A DNA stretch of 64,000 bases from Chitinophaga parva (GCF_003071345.1 NZ_QCYK01000001.1:558001-622000); one strand, 5' to 3'. Shown: positions 1 to 8,233, counted from the first letter of the stretch. Translations and numbers: made by a program. Notes: generated by a model not told the origin, from the letters alone.

Positions 1-83
1 ACGGCACCAGACTTTTGCTGCTGCAACAGTACAATAACCAGTAACAATACCAGGCCCGCGGCCAATAGAATGGTGAGTAACAT
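1..83 (-). CDS. N-terminus of a small membrane protein (partial), possibly SecG
   Basis: Reading leftwards from an ATG at 83, the first 27 codons give a hydrophobic helix (MLLTILLAAGLVLLLVIVLL) followed by QQQKSGA, and the frame then leaves the window. A single N-terminal helix ending in a VLLQ..K.G pattern recalls the first helix of SecG, the small translocon subunit, but the fragment is too short to decide. It lies downstream of the kdnB terminator and so is probably its own transcription unit. Confidence 0.4.
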   Translation of the reverse strand, partial: MLLTILLAAGLVLLLVIVLLQQQKSGA

Positions 84-163
84 GACAACGTATTTGATAA
101 CGAAAGTAATAATAAGGCCCGGATGCGCAGTGGATCTGCGGTGTGGCAGCAAATACCCATAAA

Positions 164-194
164 AAAGCCCTGCGCTATTGTAACGCAGGGCTTT
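164..194 (-). terminator. Terminator of the kdnA-kdsB-kdnB genes
   Basis: An 11-bp perfect stem (AAAGCCCTGCG / CGCAGGGCTTT) with a 9-nt loop is followed on the minus strand by a run of T. It lies 20 bp past the kdnB stop codon. Confidence 0.85.
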
Positions 195-214
195 ACTAAA
201 AATATATGCAATGC

Positions 215-1291
215 TTACAGCTGTTCGTACAGCTTGCGCAGGCGTTCGCGGGTCATTTGTTCTTTCCAGTCTTTGCCCAGTGCATTTTCCCACAGGGGGG
301 CCATACCCAGGGACACATCGATCATGGTGTTGAAATCCGCATCAGACAAGCCTTTGGTGATCCCCTGGGGAATAGTGATGTTGTGCTTCCTCACCATTTC
401 CTTAAATTCTTTTACGCCTTCGGGGTAAAATTCTTCCAGCTTGTCAAACACGATGCAGTTGCCAATGCCATGCTTGGTGCCCAGCAGGTAAGCCAGGCCA
501 TAGCTCACCGCATGGGCCACGCCTACCTGTGAGTAGGCAATGCTCATACCGCCGGCGTAAGAGGCCATCATCAGTTTATCATCGGAATCATCGTCCCAGT
601 TATCTTTCTGCAGGAAGATCTCCTGGCACAGCTCCAGTGCTTTCTCTCCGTAAGATTTGCTGAATGCATTGAGGTAAGTGCCCTGCAGTGATTCTATGCA
701 GTGGATGTAGCAGTCCATGGCGGTGTAGAACATCTGGTTCTTATCCACGCCTTTCACTAATTCCGGGTCCAGCACGATCTGGTCAAACGGGGTAAAGTCT
801 GAATTCATGCCCAGCTTGCGGGTAGGGCCGGTGAGCACACAGGTGCGGCTCACTTCCGCGCCGGTACCGCTGATAGTGGGGATGCCCACTTTGTATACGC
901 CGGGGAACTTCACCAGGTCCCAGCCCTGGTAGTCTGCAGAAGAGCCGGGATTGTTCATCATGAGGGATACGGCTTTAGCCATGTCCATCACAGAACCGCC
1001 TCCAATGCCGATGATGCCGGACACGGTGCCAAATTCCTTCACCAGCTGGTCGCGCAGGGCGTCCACCACCTTGGTTTTGGGCTCGTCGGTCACATCTATG
1101 TACATGATCTTGTCTTTGCCTTCCAGCGGCAGGCGGGCGGCAAAAGCAGCATCGCCTTCAAAATGATAGTCTACAAAAAAGATCATCGGAGCGTCGCCTT
1201 TGCGGTGGGGCGCAATGATCTCACCCAGTTGGTTAATGGAGCCTCGGCCAAAGATCACGTAGTCCACCATTTTAAAATTCCTGAATTTCAT
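215..1291 (-). CDS. kdnB: 3-deoxy-manno-octulosonate 8-oxidase (KdnB-like, iron-containing alcohol dehydrogenase)
   Basis: 358-aa group III iron-dependent dehydrogenase. KdnB, known from Shewanella, oxidises the 8-hydroxyl of Kdo so that KdnA can aminate it to Kdo8N, a lipopolysaccharide sugar. Visible are the NAD(P)-binding GGGS (about residues 97-100), an SGTGAEVS loop, and the expected four metal ligands Asp193, His197, His260 and His274 (YTAMDCYIHC, GVAH, TKHGIGN). The open frame extends upstream to a TTG at 1321, but the ATG at 1291 (MKFRNFKMV) fits the family better. It is the last gene after kdnA and kdsB, 48 bp behind kdsB. The specific function rests on that neighbourhood; the dehydrogenase fold is certain. 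Confidence 0.85.
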   Translation of the reverse strand: MKFRNFKMVDYVIFGRGSINQLGEIIAPHRKGDAPMIFFVDYHFEGDAAFAARLPLEGKDKIMYIDVTDEPKTKVVDALRDQLVKEFGTVSGIIGIGGGSVMDMAKAVSLMMNNPGSSADYQGWDLVKFPGVYKVGIPTISGTGAEVSRTCVLTGPTRKLGMNSDFTPFDQIVLDPELVKGVDKNQMFYTAMDCYIHCIESLQGTYLNAFSKSYGEKALELCQEIFLQKDNWDDDSDDKLMMASYAGGMSIAYSQVGVAHAVSYGLAYLLGTKHGIGNCIVFDKLEEFYPEGVKEFKEMVRKHNITIPQGITKGLSDADFNTMIDVSLGMAPLWENALGKDWKEQMTRERLRKLYEQL

Positions 1292-1339
1292 ATCGCTAGT
1301 CTTTTCGTTAATCGTTATCAAATGCAGCAGCCGTAAGCC

Positions 1340-2065
1340 TTACAGTAGTTTCGCGGCTTTTTCCAGGTCTTCCGGGGTGTCTATTTCCACGCCCATGTAT
1401 TCCGTTACCGCCATCTTCATGGCAATGCCGTTTTCCAGGAAGCGGAGGCACTCCACTTTTTCTGCGGCCTCCAGGGGTGTCATGGGCATTTTGGGAAAGT
1501 CCAGCAAGGTTTGTTTACGGAAGGCGTAGATGCCAATGTGCTCATAGTAAGTGATCTTTACCTCCTTATCACGCGGGTAAGGGATGACGGAGCGGGAGAA
1601 GAACAGCGCGTTGAAACGCTTATCCACGGCCACTTTCACATAGTTGGGATCTTCAATGCTTTTTGGGTCTGTAAGCACCTGCATCAGGCTGGCCACCTGG
1701 ATGTTACCACCATCGGGGCCGTCAAAAAGGTGGAGCAGTTTTTCCAGCGGGGCCTTTTGCGTAAAGGGTTCATCGCCCTGTACGTTCACAAAAACGTCTG
1801 CGTCCATCTGCTCCGCAGCTTCGGCAATACGGTCGGTACCGCATGCATGTTCCTGCTTGCTCATGATGGCTTTGCCGCCGTTGTTCACCACTTCGTTATA
1901 AATGATGTCACTGTCGCACACCACGGCTACTGCATCAAACAAGCCGGTGTTCACCACTGCTTCATAGGTGCGCACGATCACGGACTTACCGCCCAGGTTG
2001 GCCATCAGCTTACCGGGAAAGCGCGTAGCGCCGTAGCGGGCGGGAATGAGTGCAACTTTCTTCAT
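1340..2065 (-). CDS. kdsB: CMP-Kdo synthetase (3-deoxy-manno-octulosonate cytidylyltransferase), possibly Kdo8N-specific
   Basis: 241 aa, normal family length. It couples CTP to Kdo (or Kdo8N) to give the CMP-sugar used in lipid A-core assembly in the cytoplasm. The N-terminal nucleotide-binding signature IPARYGATRFPGK, the NVQGDEPF metal/sugar motif (about residues 95-102) and the C-terminal GVEIDTPEDLE are all present. Its place between kdnA and kdnB suggests that the amino sugar is the real substrate, as reported for the Shewanella cluster; that part is inference. ATG start at 2065. Confidence 0.95.
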   Translation of the reverse strand: MKKVALIPARYGATRFPGKLMANLGGKSVIVRTYEAVVNTGLFDAVAVVCDSDIIYNEVVNNGGKAIMSKQEHACGTDRIAEAAEQMDADVFVNVQGDEPFTQKAPLEKLLHLFDGPDGGNIQVASLMQVLTDPKSIEDPNYVKVAVDKRFNALFFSRSVIPYPRDKEVKITYYEHIGIYAFRKQTLLDFPKMPMTPLEAAEKVECLRFLENGIAMKMAVTEYMGVEIDTPEDLEKAAKLL

Positions 2066-2110
2066 ATTGGATCTTTAGGCCTGCGGCCAATATAATATGC
2101 TGAAAACATA

Positions 2111-2140
2111 GCAGCGATGCGGCTTTCACCACATCGCTGC
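2111..2140. other. Intergenic hairpin between kdnA and kdsB
   Basis: A perfect 9-bp stem (GCAGCGATG / CATCGCTGC) with a 12-nt loop sits in the 85-bp gap between kdnA and kdsB. There is no T-run on the minus strand, so it looks more like an RNA-processing or stabilising stem than a terminator. Confidence 0.5.
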
Positions 2141-2150
2141 CTCAAAGATA

Positions 2151-3341
2151 TTACAACGCTGATTGAATGGCTTCCGCCAGCTTCTTTGCTCTTGCGGCTG
2201 TTTCTTCCTTGCTCCACGTAAGGTTGATTGGGGTGGAAATACAACGGCCCATGATCGCATCGGATGCGGGGAAGGTCCTGGTCTTGTACACCTCCATGGC
2301 CTGCTGCAGTTGCGCTGCAAAGGGCGTGAGCACGGCACTTTGTTTAAAATGCTGCCACTGGCGGAAGTAGTGCCAGTTGTTGTCAAACCAGAAGAAGGCA
2401 GGAAGGCCGGCAGCCTTGATGGCGGCGGTGGCTTTTCGCGCGGCTTCTTCCGTAGGCAGGAAGAAGGAAAGGAAAGTGGCGCTGTCGCCGGCTTCATCGG
2501 GCAGGCGGCGGAAGGTAACGCCAGGAATGGCAGCTACAGCGTCTTTCAGCACTTTTTTGTTTGCCCGCTGGGTCGCCAGGAAATCATCCAGGCGGCGCAC
2601 CTGGGCCAGGCCCACGGCGGCGTGCAGTTCCGAAATACGGTAGTTATAACCAATGAAGGGATGCAGGTCTGCACCGCGGTCCACGCCCAGGTGGTCGTGC
2701 CCGTGGTCCGTGTAGCCATCGCACTTCACGTATACCTCTTTATCGTTGGTGATCACCGCACCGCCTTCGGCGCAGGTAATGGTCTTTACAAAGTCAAAGG
2801 AGAAGGTACCGGCGTGGCCGATAGAGCCCAGGGCCTTGCCCTTGTAGGTGGCGCCAAAGCTCTGGCAAGCATCTTCCAGCAGGATGAGGTTGTGTTTTTC
2901 GCAGATGGCCTTCAGCGCATCCAGGTCTGCCATGGCGCCGCACATATGCACGGGCATTACGCATTTGGTGCGGGGGGTGATGGCAGCTTCCACGGCTTTG
3001 GGGTCCAGGGTGAGGGTATCATCCACATCGACCAGCACGGGGATGGCGCCTACTGAAAATACGGACTCAAAGCTGGCCACAAAAGTAAAGGTGGGCATGA
3101 TGATCTCATCGCCGGCGCCCAGGCCCAGGGCTGCCATGGCCGTGGTGAGGGCGGAGGTGCCGCTGGAGGTAAGCTGTGTATATGGTACGTTCAGGCGCTT
3201 GCTGATCTCGTGCTCCAGTTCCTTTGCCTTCCAGATGCCTTTGCGCGGTCCGTCAAATCCATAGCGCATGAGGATCCCCGTTTCCAGTACCTCGTTTACT
3301 TCTTTTCTTTCAGCGTGGCCAAAAAGTTCATATCCAGGCAT
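2151..3341 (-). CDS. kdnA: Kdo 8-aminotransferase (KdnA-like, DegT/DnrJ/EryC1 family)
   Basis: 396-aa PLP-dependent sugar aminotransferase that converts the 8-keto-Kdo made by KdnB into 8-amino-3,8-dideoxy-manno-octulosonate. Visible are SSGTSAL (about 59-65, phosphate binding), LLEDACQS (Asp157, pyridine nitrogen) and TFSFDFVKTIT with the Schiff-base lysine Lys186, followed by EGGAV. The start MPGYELFG resembles the N-terminus I recall for Shewanella KdnA. A GTG two codons upstream (3347) is open, but the ATG at 3341 is preferred. It is the first gene of the set, and a -7 element (TACCTTTG on the minus strand, 3382-3389) lies upstream. Confidence 0.88.
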   Translation of the reverse strand: MPGYELFGHAERKEVNEVLETGILMRYGFDGPRKGIWKAKELEHEISKRLNVPYTQLTSSGTSALTTAMAALGLGAGDEIIMPTFTFVASFESVFSVGAIPVLVDVDDTLTLDPKAVEAAITPRTKCVMPVHMCGAMADLDALKAICEKHNLILLEDACQSFGATYKGKALGSIGHAGTFSFDFVKTITCAEGGAVITNDKEVYVKCDGYTDHGHDHLGVDRGADLHPFIGYNYRISELHAAVGLAQVRRLDDFLATQRANKKVLKDAVAAIPGVTFRRLPDEAGDSATFLSFFLPTEEAARKATAAIKAAGLPAFFWFDNNWHYFRQWQHFKQSAVLTPFAAQLQQAMEVYKTRTFPASDAIMGRCISTPINLTWSKEETAARAKKLAEAIQSAL

Positions 3342-3447
3342 ATACACAGTTTTGTGAAGGGTGAATTATTTTTGTGTTGCGCAAAGGTACATTATTCAAT
3401 TATTGGGCGCATCCCAAAAACTGTTTATCTTTTACTAAAAATTTGCC

Positions 3448-3894
3448 ATGCGTTTTTCACTGCTCAGCATCCTGTTAAGCTTAAACCTGCTACTGGGAAA
3501 GCATGTCCTGGCCCAACAATCCGCGCCGGCGGAAATACAGGCCGTAATGGACGCCCAGTCCACTGCCTGGAACAAAGGCGATCTCAAGGCTTTTATGCAA
3601 ACCTACTGGCACTCTGACTCCCTGCTTTTCGTGGGCAAGAACGGCCTGCGCCACGGCTGGCAGGCCACGCTCGATGCCTACCGCAAGGGTTACCCGGACC
3701 GGGCCAGTATGGGGCAACTGGATTTCAAGCTACTGGAGTGGCAGCAACCCAGCCCCGACAGCTGGTTTGTGGTAGGGCGCTGGCACCTGAAGCGCTCCGT
3801 GGGCGACCTCCAGGGTTACTTCACCTTATTGATCAAAAAGATAGATGACAACTGGAAAATTGTGGCAGATCATTCCTCTTCCAGCGATCATTAG
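3448..3894 (+). CDS. Secreted DUF4440/NTF2-like protein
   Basis: 148 aa. An N-terminal signal peptide (hydrophobic residues 4-20, ending in LAQQ) precedes one DUF4440 domain of the NTF2/SnoaL fold, with AWNKGDLKAFMQTYW and a C-terminal WKIVADHSSSSDH. Members are small alpha+beta barrels with varied or unknown functions; no substrate can be named. It diverges from kdnA and has a possible promoter (TTG at 3403, TATCTTTT at 3426) only 15 bp before the ATG. Confidence 0.8.
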   Translation: MRFSLLSILLSLNLLLGKHVLAQQSAPAEIQAVMDAQSTAWNKGDLKAFMQTYWHSDSLLFVGKNGLRHGWQATLDAYRKGYPDRASMGQLDFKLLEWQQPSPDSWFVVGRWHLKRSVGDLQGYFTLLIKKIDDNWKIVADHSSSSDH

Positions 3895-3941
3895 TGGGGA
3901 TGTTATAGTTGTGAACATTCCACACTTTGTGGAATCCATAT

Positions 3942-3971
3942 AAAAAAAGAACCGTCCCAGGAATAGGACGG
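3942..3971 (-). terminator. Terminator downstream of the 72-aa hydrophilic gene
   Basis: On the minus strand a stem AGCCGTCC...GGACGG with an 8-nt loop is followed within two bases by seven T. It could end transcription from the gene at 4166-4384. A second stem (ATTCCACA / TGTGGAAT, about 3919-3937) lies beside it. Confidence 0.65.
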
Positions 3972-4165
3972 CTGCTATACACCACAACATTAAAAAGAAG
4001 TTCGTAAGGATTTAGTTGTACAAAACGATGCGCTGCTTGCCGGATCTGCACATGCTCAAATGCTTTCGTTTTGTAGATCGTACAATTGCTTCCGGGCATT
4101 GCACTTTTCCCGGCGGTTGCTTTCACAACCGTTCCACGTGGGAAAGAATGCATTTCCTATGCCAT

Positions 4166-4384
4166 TTATTTTTTCCCGATGTCTTTGTTATCCCGTACTG
4201 CCTTGTTTTCCTTTTCCGGTTTTTCTGAAAGAGGCCCTCTCAGCGGGTTGGTAGTATGGGTTGCCTTGTCTGTTTCCAGCACTTTGGATTGGGGTTGCGG
4301 CCGCTGCTCATACGCACCAGTGCCTCTTTCAGCGTTATCGTTCCGGTTTTGCGGCGCAGTGCGCTTGTCTTTACTGTCGCTCAT
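4166..4384 (-). CDS. Small, highly charged hypothetical protein
   Basis: 72 aa, almost entirely hydrophilic (Lys, Asp, Asn, Glu, Arg, Pro) and predicted to be disordered; no known domain recognised. The case for a real gene is an ATG at 4384 with GGAG six bases upstream, no competing frame, and a terminator downstream. The 3' untranslated region holds a 10-bp inverted repeat (4019-4028 with 4066-4075). It diverges from the CsbD-like gene across a 283-bp gap, a common setting for stress-induced small genes, but no function can be assigned. Confidence 0.6.
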   Translation of the reverse strand: MSDSKDKRTAPQNRNDNAERGTGAYEQRPQPQSKVLETDKATHTTNPLRGPLSEKPEKENKAVRDNKDIGKK

Positions 4385-4667
4385 GATCTCCGTTTTTGCT
4401 GCAGAACAAACTATACTGCAGGTACAACCAAAACAAAGTTTATTCCAACAAAAGGCAGCAGGGGCAATGGTTACAGGCTGTGGCCAACGTTGCAGATTTT
4501 CCCCAAAAGCGTGGTGCGTTCATCCTGCTGGGAAACGATTTCTACATGACATCCGCATCTTCTTATGCATAAATCGGTTGCTATGACAAGGCATAGGTTT
4601 TGACTATGAAATATTCTCCCGTTACGGGATTAATTTCTCTTAAACCTGTTTAAAATATACATGCGCT

Positions 4668-4880
4668 ATGAGTTCCCATTTAACGAGATGGCCGGAACTG
4701 AAACCCTTGCTTAAAAAACGTTTTACACAATTATCCGACGATGATCTGGTGTATGTGAAAGGACATGAAACCGAACTGCTGGCAAGGCTACAAACCAAGA
4801 TCGGCCAAACAGCGGATGACATCGACCGCATCATCCGCAGTTTTCATGTGGCCTACCTGGCCCCCCGTAAACTGCTGTGA
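4668..4880 (+). CDS. CsbD-like stress protein
   Basis: 70 aa. The pattern W..LK...K..F.QLSDDDL....G.E..LL.RLQTKIG.TADDIDRII..F matches the CsbD family, small helical proteins induced by general stress in many bacteria and of unknown mechanism. Typical members are 55-70 aa, so it is full length. ATG at 4668. A GC-rich hairpin lies about 95 bp downstream. Confidence 0.75.
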   Translation: MSSHLTRWPELKPLLKKRFTQLSDDDLVYVKGHETELLARLQTKIGQTADDIDRIIRSFHVAYLAPRKLL

Positions 4881-4974
4881 TCCTTATATCAATTAAACCC
4901 TGATATATTGTTACAGCGCTATCATCCTCTCTTTCACAGGCAGTACCCTTTACACTGCCTTCAAATTTAAAATC

Positions 4975-4998
4975 CGGCCCGGGCACAACCCCGGGCCG
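4975..4998 (+). terminator. GC-rich hairpin, possible terminator after the CsbD-like gene
   Basis: The stem CGGCCCGGG / CCGGGCCG is followed by CCTTATTTC, a weak T-tract. A smaller stem (GGCAGT / ACTGCC) lies at about 4939-4959. The remaining DNA to 5260 has no gene that I can support. Confidence 0.45.
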
Positions 4999-5120
4999 CC
5001 TTATTTCATACAGGCACGCCCGTTAGCATGCGTAAGGTGCTGATCCCGAGCTTGTAACCGCAAATCCGCCCCTGTGGCCCATCCTGGCCCGCCGTCATTA
5101 ACTAAACGTTTGCAAAAGCG

Positions 5121-5154
5121 GTGCGCTACATTCCAAATAGCGCACTTATCTTTG
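5121..5154 (+). promoter_or_regulatory. Possible promoter with adjoining inverted repeat, upstream of the CAP lipoprotein
   Basis: A perfect 8-bp inverted repeat (GTGCGCTA at 5121-5128, TAGCGCAC at 5138-5145) ends two bases before TATCTTTG (5147-5154), a match to the Bacteroidota -7 element TAnnTTTG. No good -33 TTTG is placed at the usual distance. The repeat could be an operator overlapping the promoter. Confidence 0.4.
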
Positions 5155-5260
5155 AGTCCTCCTTTTAACCCTTCCTCTGGAACAAACCGACCCAATTTTC
5201 CTTTTTAGCCTTGTCCTGTTTAAAGCCCGCAATACACTTACCTTGTAAAACGGGATTATA

Positions 5261-5833
5261 ATGATCGGCAAATCCAGCCTCGGTTTATTTTTTTGCTTCG
5301 TCATCGCAGTGATCAGCTTTAGCAGCTGCACCAAAGAAGCTGTTGTGGTGCCCAAACAAACCACCATCATCGCAGACACTACCCCCGTGGCGGCTATCAC
5401 AGATACCGTGGCGGACAATCATATTAACCGCACGTTCCTCCTCCAGCTGGTGAATGGCCTGCGCGCCCATGGCTGCAACTGTGGCGGCGTGCAAATGCCT
5501 CCCGTAGGCCCCCTCACCTGGAACGGCCTGCTGGAACGCGCTGCCTGGGATCACTCCCTGGACATGCAGATCAAAAATTACTTTGACCATAACAGCCCCA
5601 ACGGCTCTACGCCACAAAGCCGCATTACTGCAGTGGGTTACAACTGGGTATTTTCCGGTGAGAACCTGGCCATGGGTCATATGGACGAGCAGGCAGTAGT
5701 AGTAGGATGGCTGGGCAGCCCCCATCACTGCCAGAACATGATGAGCGCTAATTATACAGACATTGGCGTTGCCCGCGATGGTGATTACTGGACCATGGAT
5801 CTGGGCGCAACTGGCAAGGGCTCCCTTAAATAA
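5261..5833 (+). CDS. CAP-domain (SCP/PR1, YkwD-like) lipoprotein
   Basis: 190 aa. The signal peptide ends in VISFSSC, giving lipidated Cys23, then a short Thr/Val-rich linker, then a CAP domain from about residue 55. Family features are LVNGLRAHG near the domain start, LERAAWDHSLDMQ, YFDHNSPNG with the conserved His, the GENLA motif and VGWLGSPHHCQNMM..YTDIGVA. The role of bacterial CAP proteins is mostly unknown. It probably sits on the periplasmic or outer face of the envelope. Monocistronic, with a strong terminator. Confidence 0.88.
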   Translation: MIGKSSLGLFFCFVIAVISFSSCTKEAVVVPKQTTIIADTTPVAAITDTVADNHINRTFLLQLVNGLRAHGCNCGGVQMPPVGPLTWNGLLERAAWDHSLDMQIKNYFDHNSPNGSTPQSRITAVGYNWVFSGENLAMGHMDEQAVVVGWLGSPHHCQNMMSANYTDIGVARDGDYWTMDLGATGKGSLK

Positions 5834-5861
5834 CGCAAACTTTCAATTTTTCCATCGTACA

Positions 5862-5889
5862 TGCGCCGGCTATCCGGCGCATTTTTTTT
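5862..5889 (+). terminator. Terminator of the CAP lipoprotein gene
   Basis: An 8-bp stem TGCGCCGG / CCGGCGCA with a 4-nt loop is followed by eight T on the plus strand. Confidence 0.9.
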
Positions 5890-5892
5890 GGC

Positions 5893-6153
5893 TTATTGTT
5901 TTTTAAAACGGTCTTTCCATACCCGGTATACATATACCAGGTAACCCGCCAGTGATGCTACGAAGAAAAGATAGAACCCTATCAAATAGGCTGTGGGCGC
6001 CATTTCCGGCAGGCCCCAACCCAGATACAGGCCAAAGAAAACGTTGAGCATCATCCAGAAAAAACCCAGGAACACGGTGCGCATGATCTTCACAAAGAAG
6101 CGCACCAGGTGCATGTCTATTCCCTCTTTGCGCTGTTCTTCCGTATCGGGCAT
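5893..6153 (-). CDS. Small membrane protein with two helices
   Basis: 86 aa with two predicted membrane helices (about residues 26-46 and 52-75) and a charged end WKDRFKKQ. No named family recognised. It follows the GH25 gene by 11 bp on the same strand, so the two are probably cotranscribed. The start at 6153 is ATG; Met14 (MHLVRFF) is a possible alternative. Confidence 0.7.
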   Translation of the reverse strand: MPDTEEQRKEGIDMHLVRFFVKIMRTVFLGFFWMMLNVFFGLYLGWGLPEMAPTAYLIGFYLFFVASLAGYLVYVYRVWKDRFKKQ

Positions 6154-6164
6154 AGCTGATGGTT

Positions 6165-6917
6165 TTACGGGATCAGGAGTTTGGAAAGTGCGGCGCTGTC
6201 GCCATTAAATACATTGAAGTCCACCGTGGTGCGGATGCCGTCTACCCGGCCCCGGTCATTGTGCTGCCAGAAGGTCCACACCCGGTCTGTTCTGGGGTCT
6301 TTTTCCACATAGTAGTGGGCCACCCAGAGCGGGTAATCATCAAATTCTTCACCAAGGTAGTTGCGGTAAAATTTCATATTGGTGTAGATGATGGGCTTTA
6401 CCTTATATGCCTTCTCCATTTCTTCCAGCCATATGCGGGCGGTACTGCGGATCACGGCGGGGGGCTGGTTATTGCTCACTTCAATGTCCAGCACGGGGGG
6501 CAGGTCGCCCGGCTCCAGGTCTACCACGTTCTTGAAGTTGATGGCCTGTTTCAGCGGGTCGCGGGTGGAGTAAAAGAAGTGATAGGCGCCCCGGATCACA
6601 CCGGCGTCTTTACACTTGGTCCAGTTGCGCTTAAAGGAGGCGTCCTGCCGGGTAATACCTTCCGTAGCTTTTATAAAAGCAAAGCTGATCCGCACCTTCT
6701 TCACCTGCATCTGTCCCACGGCATTCCAGTTGATGTCCTGCTGGAATTTACTCACATCAATGCCATGCATTTCATAGTTCACCGGCAGGTCTATGCCAAA
6801 TTCGGAATAGTGCACAAAGTTGATCCCGCCACGGTTGCGGTACCAGCACCAGGCCGCCACAGCGGCCACCAGCAGGAGGAGGAGAATGAAGGAAGATTGC
6901 CAGGCTTTTTTGATCAT
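6165..6917 (-). CDS. Glycoside hydrolase family 25 (lysozyme-like muramidase)
   Basis: 250 aa. One N-terminal membrane helix or uncleaved signal (about 6-25), then a GH25 TIM barrel: HGIDVSKFQQDINW at the start (catalytic-cleft Asp), FAFIKATEG, GAYHFF, LPPVLDIEV (the conserved acidic pair) and YPLWVAHY near the end. GH25 enzymes cut the MurNAc-GlcNAc bond of peptidoglycan. The anchored form suggests a role in cell-wall turnover rather than attack on other cells. It is first in a two-gene unit with the small membrane protein. Confidence 0.92.
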   Translation of the reverse strand: MIKKAWQSSFILLLLLVAAVAAWCWYRNRGGINFVHYSEFGIDLPVNYEMHGIDVSKFQQDINWNAVGQMQVKKVRISFAFIKATEGITRQDASFKRNWTKCKDAGVIRGAYHFFYSTRDPLKQAINFKNVVDLEPGDLPPVLDIEVSNNQPPAVIRSTARIWLEEMEKAYKVKPIIYTNMKFYRNYLGEEFDDYPLWVAHYYVEKDPRTDRVWTFWQHNDRGRVDGIRTTVDFNVFNGDSAALSKLLIP

Positions 6918-7035
6918 GGGTACGTTGCAGGTGCTTAAGGCCGGGGCCTATTATTCCGCAATTATAGCGTTAAAATTTCTTTTTATGTTTATATAAGGGG
7001 TAGTTGTCCTATTTTTACAGTCAATCCTTTATGCC

Positions 7036-8064
7036 ATGCCGGAATTTAACCTGAATGACAGTCTGAACCTCCTTTCCAAATTCACGCCCCGCCGGGCGTG
7101 GAATGCTGGGAAAGTGCTGGCCAGCTACTGGGTGAGCAAGTGGACGGGCAAGCCGGTGCAGTGGGGCTACCCCATCTCCCTTTCGTTTGAGCCCACTACT
7201 TCCTGCAACCTGCGCTGCCCCGAGTGCCCCAGCGGTCTGCGGGCGTTTACCCGCCCCACGGGTATGCTGGAGCAGGATTTCTTCCGCCGCACCATAGACA
7301 GTATTTCCAAAGACCTTTTATACCTCATCTTCTACTTCCAGGGCGAGCCTTACCTGAACCCGGGTTTCCTGGACATGGTAAAGCACGCCGCTGCCCGCGG
7401 CCTTTACACCGCCACCTCTACCAATGCGCATTACCTCAATGATGCCAATGCCAGGCGCACCGTGGAAAGTGGGCTGGACCGCCTCATTATTTCCATTGAC
7501 GGTACCACCCAGGATGTGTACTCCCAGTACCGCGTAGGCGGGCAGTTGCATAAGGTAATAGAAGGCGCTAAGAACATTGTGAAATGGAAAAAAGAGCTGA
7601 ACAGCAAAAAGCCGTTCGTGTTCTTCCAGTTCCTGGTGGTAAAGCCCAATGAGCACCAGATAGAAGCGATAAAACAGCTGGCCAGGGAAGTGGGCGTGGA
7701 TGAAGTGCGCTTTAAAACCGCGCAGGTCTATGACTTTGAAGAAGGCAACCGCCTCATTCCTACCATAGACAAGTACTCCCGCTACCGCCAGAAAGAAGAT
7801 GGTACCTACGAGATCAAAAGTGGGCTGGGCAATCATTGCTGGCGCCTCTGGCACTCCCCGGTAGTAACCTGGGACGGGCTGGTAGTGCCCTGCTGCTTCG
7901 ATAAAGACGCACAGCACAAACTGGGCGATCTGAAAAAAGAAGATTTCCGCACCCTGTGGCACAATGAAGCATACGTAAAATTCAGGACCCAGCTGATGAC
8001 AGGCCGCAAGTCTATCGACATCTGTGCTAACTGTAGCGAGGGTACGAAAGTGTGGGAAGATTAG
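7036..8064 (+). CDS. Radical SAM enzyme with C-terminal SPASM-type domain
   Basis: 342 aa. The radical-SAM cluster motif CNLRCPEC (CxxxCxxC) lies at about residues 57-64, with GEPYLNPGF for SAM binding. The C-terminal part has the cysteines of a SPASM auxiliary Fe-S domain: NHCW, VPCCF, ICANCSEG. SPASM enzymes often mature peptides or modify small molecules, but no peptide precursor is seen next to it, so the substrate is unknown. It stands alone between opposite-strand genes, with a terminator-like hairpin 130 bp downstream. Confidence 0.88.
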   Translation: MPEFNLNDSLNLLSKFTPRRAWNAGKVLASYWVSKWTGKPVQWGYPISLSFEPTTSCNLRCPECPSGLRAFTRPTGMLEQDFFRRTIDSISKDLLYLIFYFQGEPYLNPGFLDMVKHAAARGLYTATSTNAHYLNDANARRTVESGLDRLIISIDGTTQDVYSQYRVGGQLHKVIEGAKNIVKWKKELNSKKPFVFFQFLVVKPNEHQIEAIKQLAREVGVDEVRFKTAQVYDFEEGNRLIPTIDKYSRYRQKEDGTYEIKSGLGNHCWRLWHSPVVTWDGLVVPCCFDKDAQHKLGDLKKEDFRTLWHNEAYVKFRTQLMTGRKSIDICANCSEGTKVWED

Positions 8065-8191
8065 CCCATCCCACCCGGAGGAACCGGTCCCCGTTGAAGG
8101 AGACTGGGGACACCCAGGGGGAATAAATGAAAAAGCCTGCAGATAAACATCCACAGGCGTATACTTTTCGCTATTAAACCTATTATCCGGT

Positions 8192-8225
8192 GGCCGTCCT
8201 TTACAAAGGGCGGCCTTATATTTTT
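8192..8225 (+). terminator. Terminator downstream of the radical SAM gene
   Basis: A stem GGCCG-CCTT / AAGG-CGGCC with single-base bulges is followed by TTATATTTTT on the plus strand. Another small stem (GCCTG / CAGGC) lies at about 8137-8157. Confidence 0.65.
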
Positions 8226-8233
8226 AACGGAGA

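Noticed and set aside
4131..4146. Another parS site (GTTCCACGTGGGAA)
   Set aside because: Only one half and the centre match; the palindrome is broken, and it stands alone 40 kb from the others.
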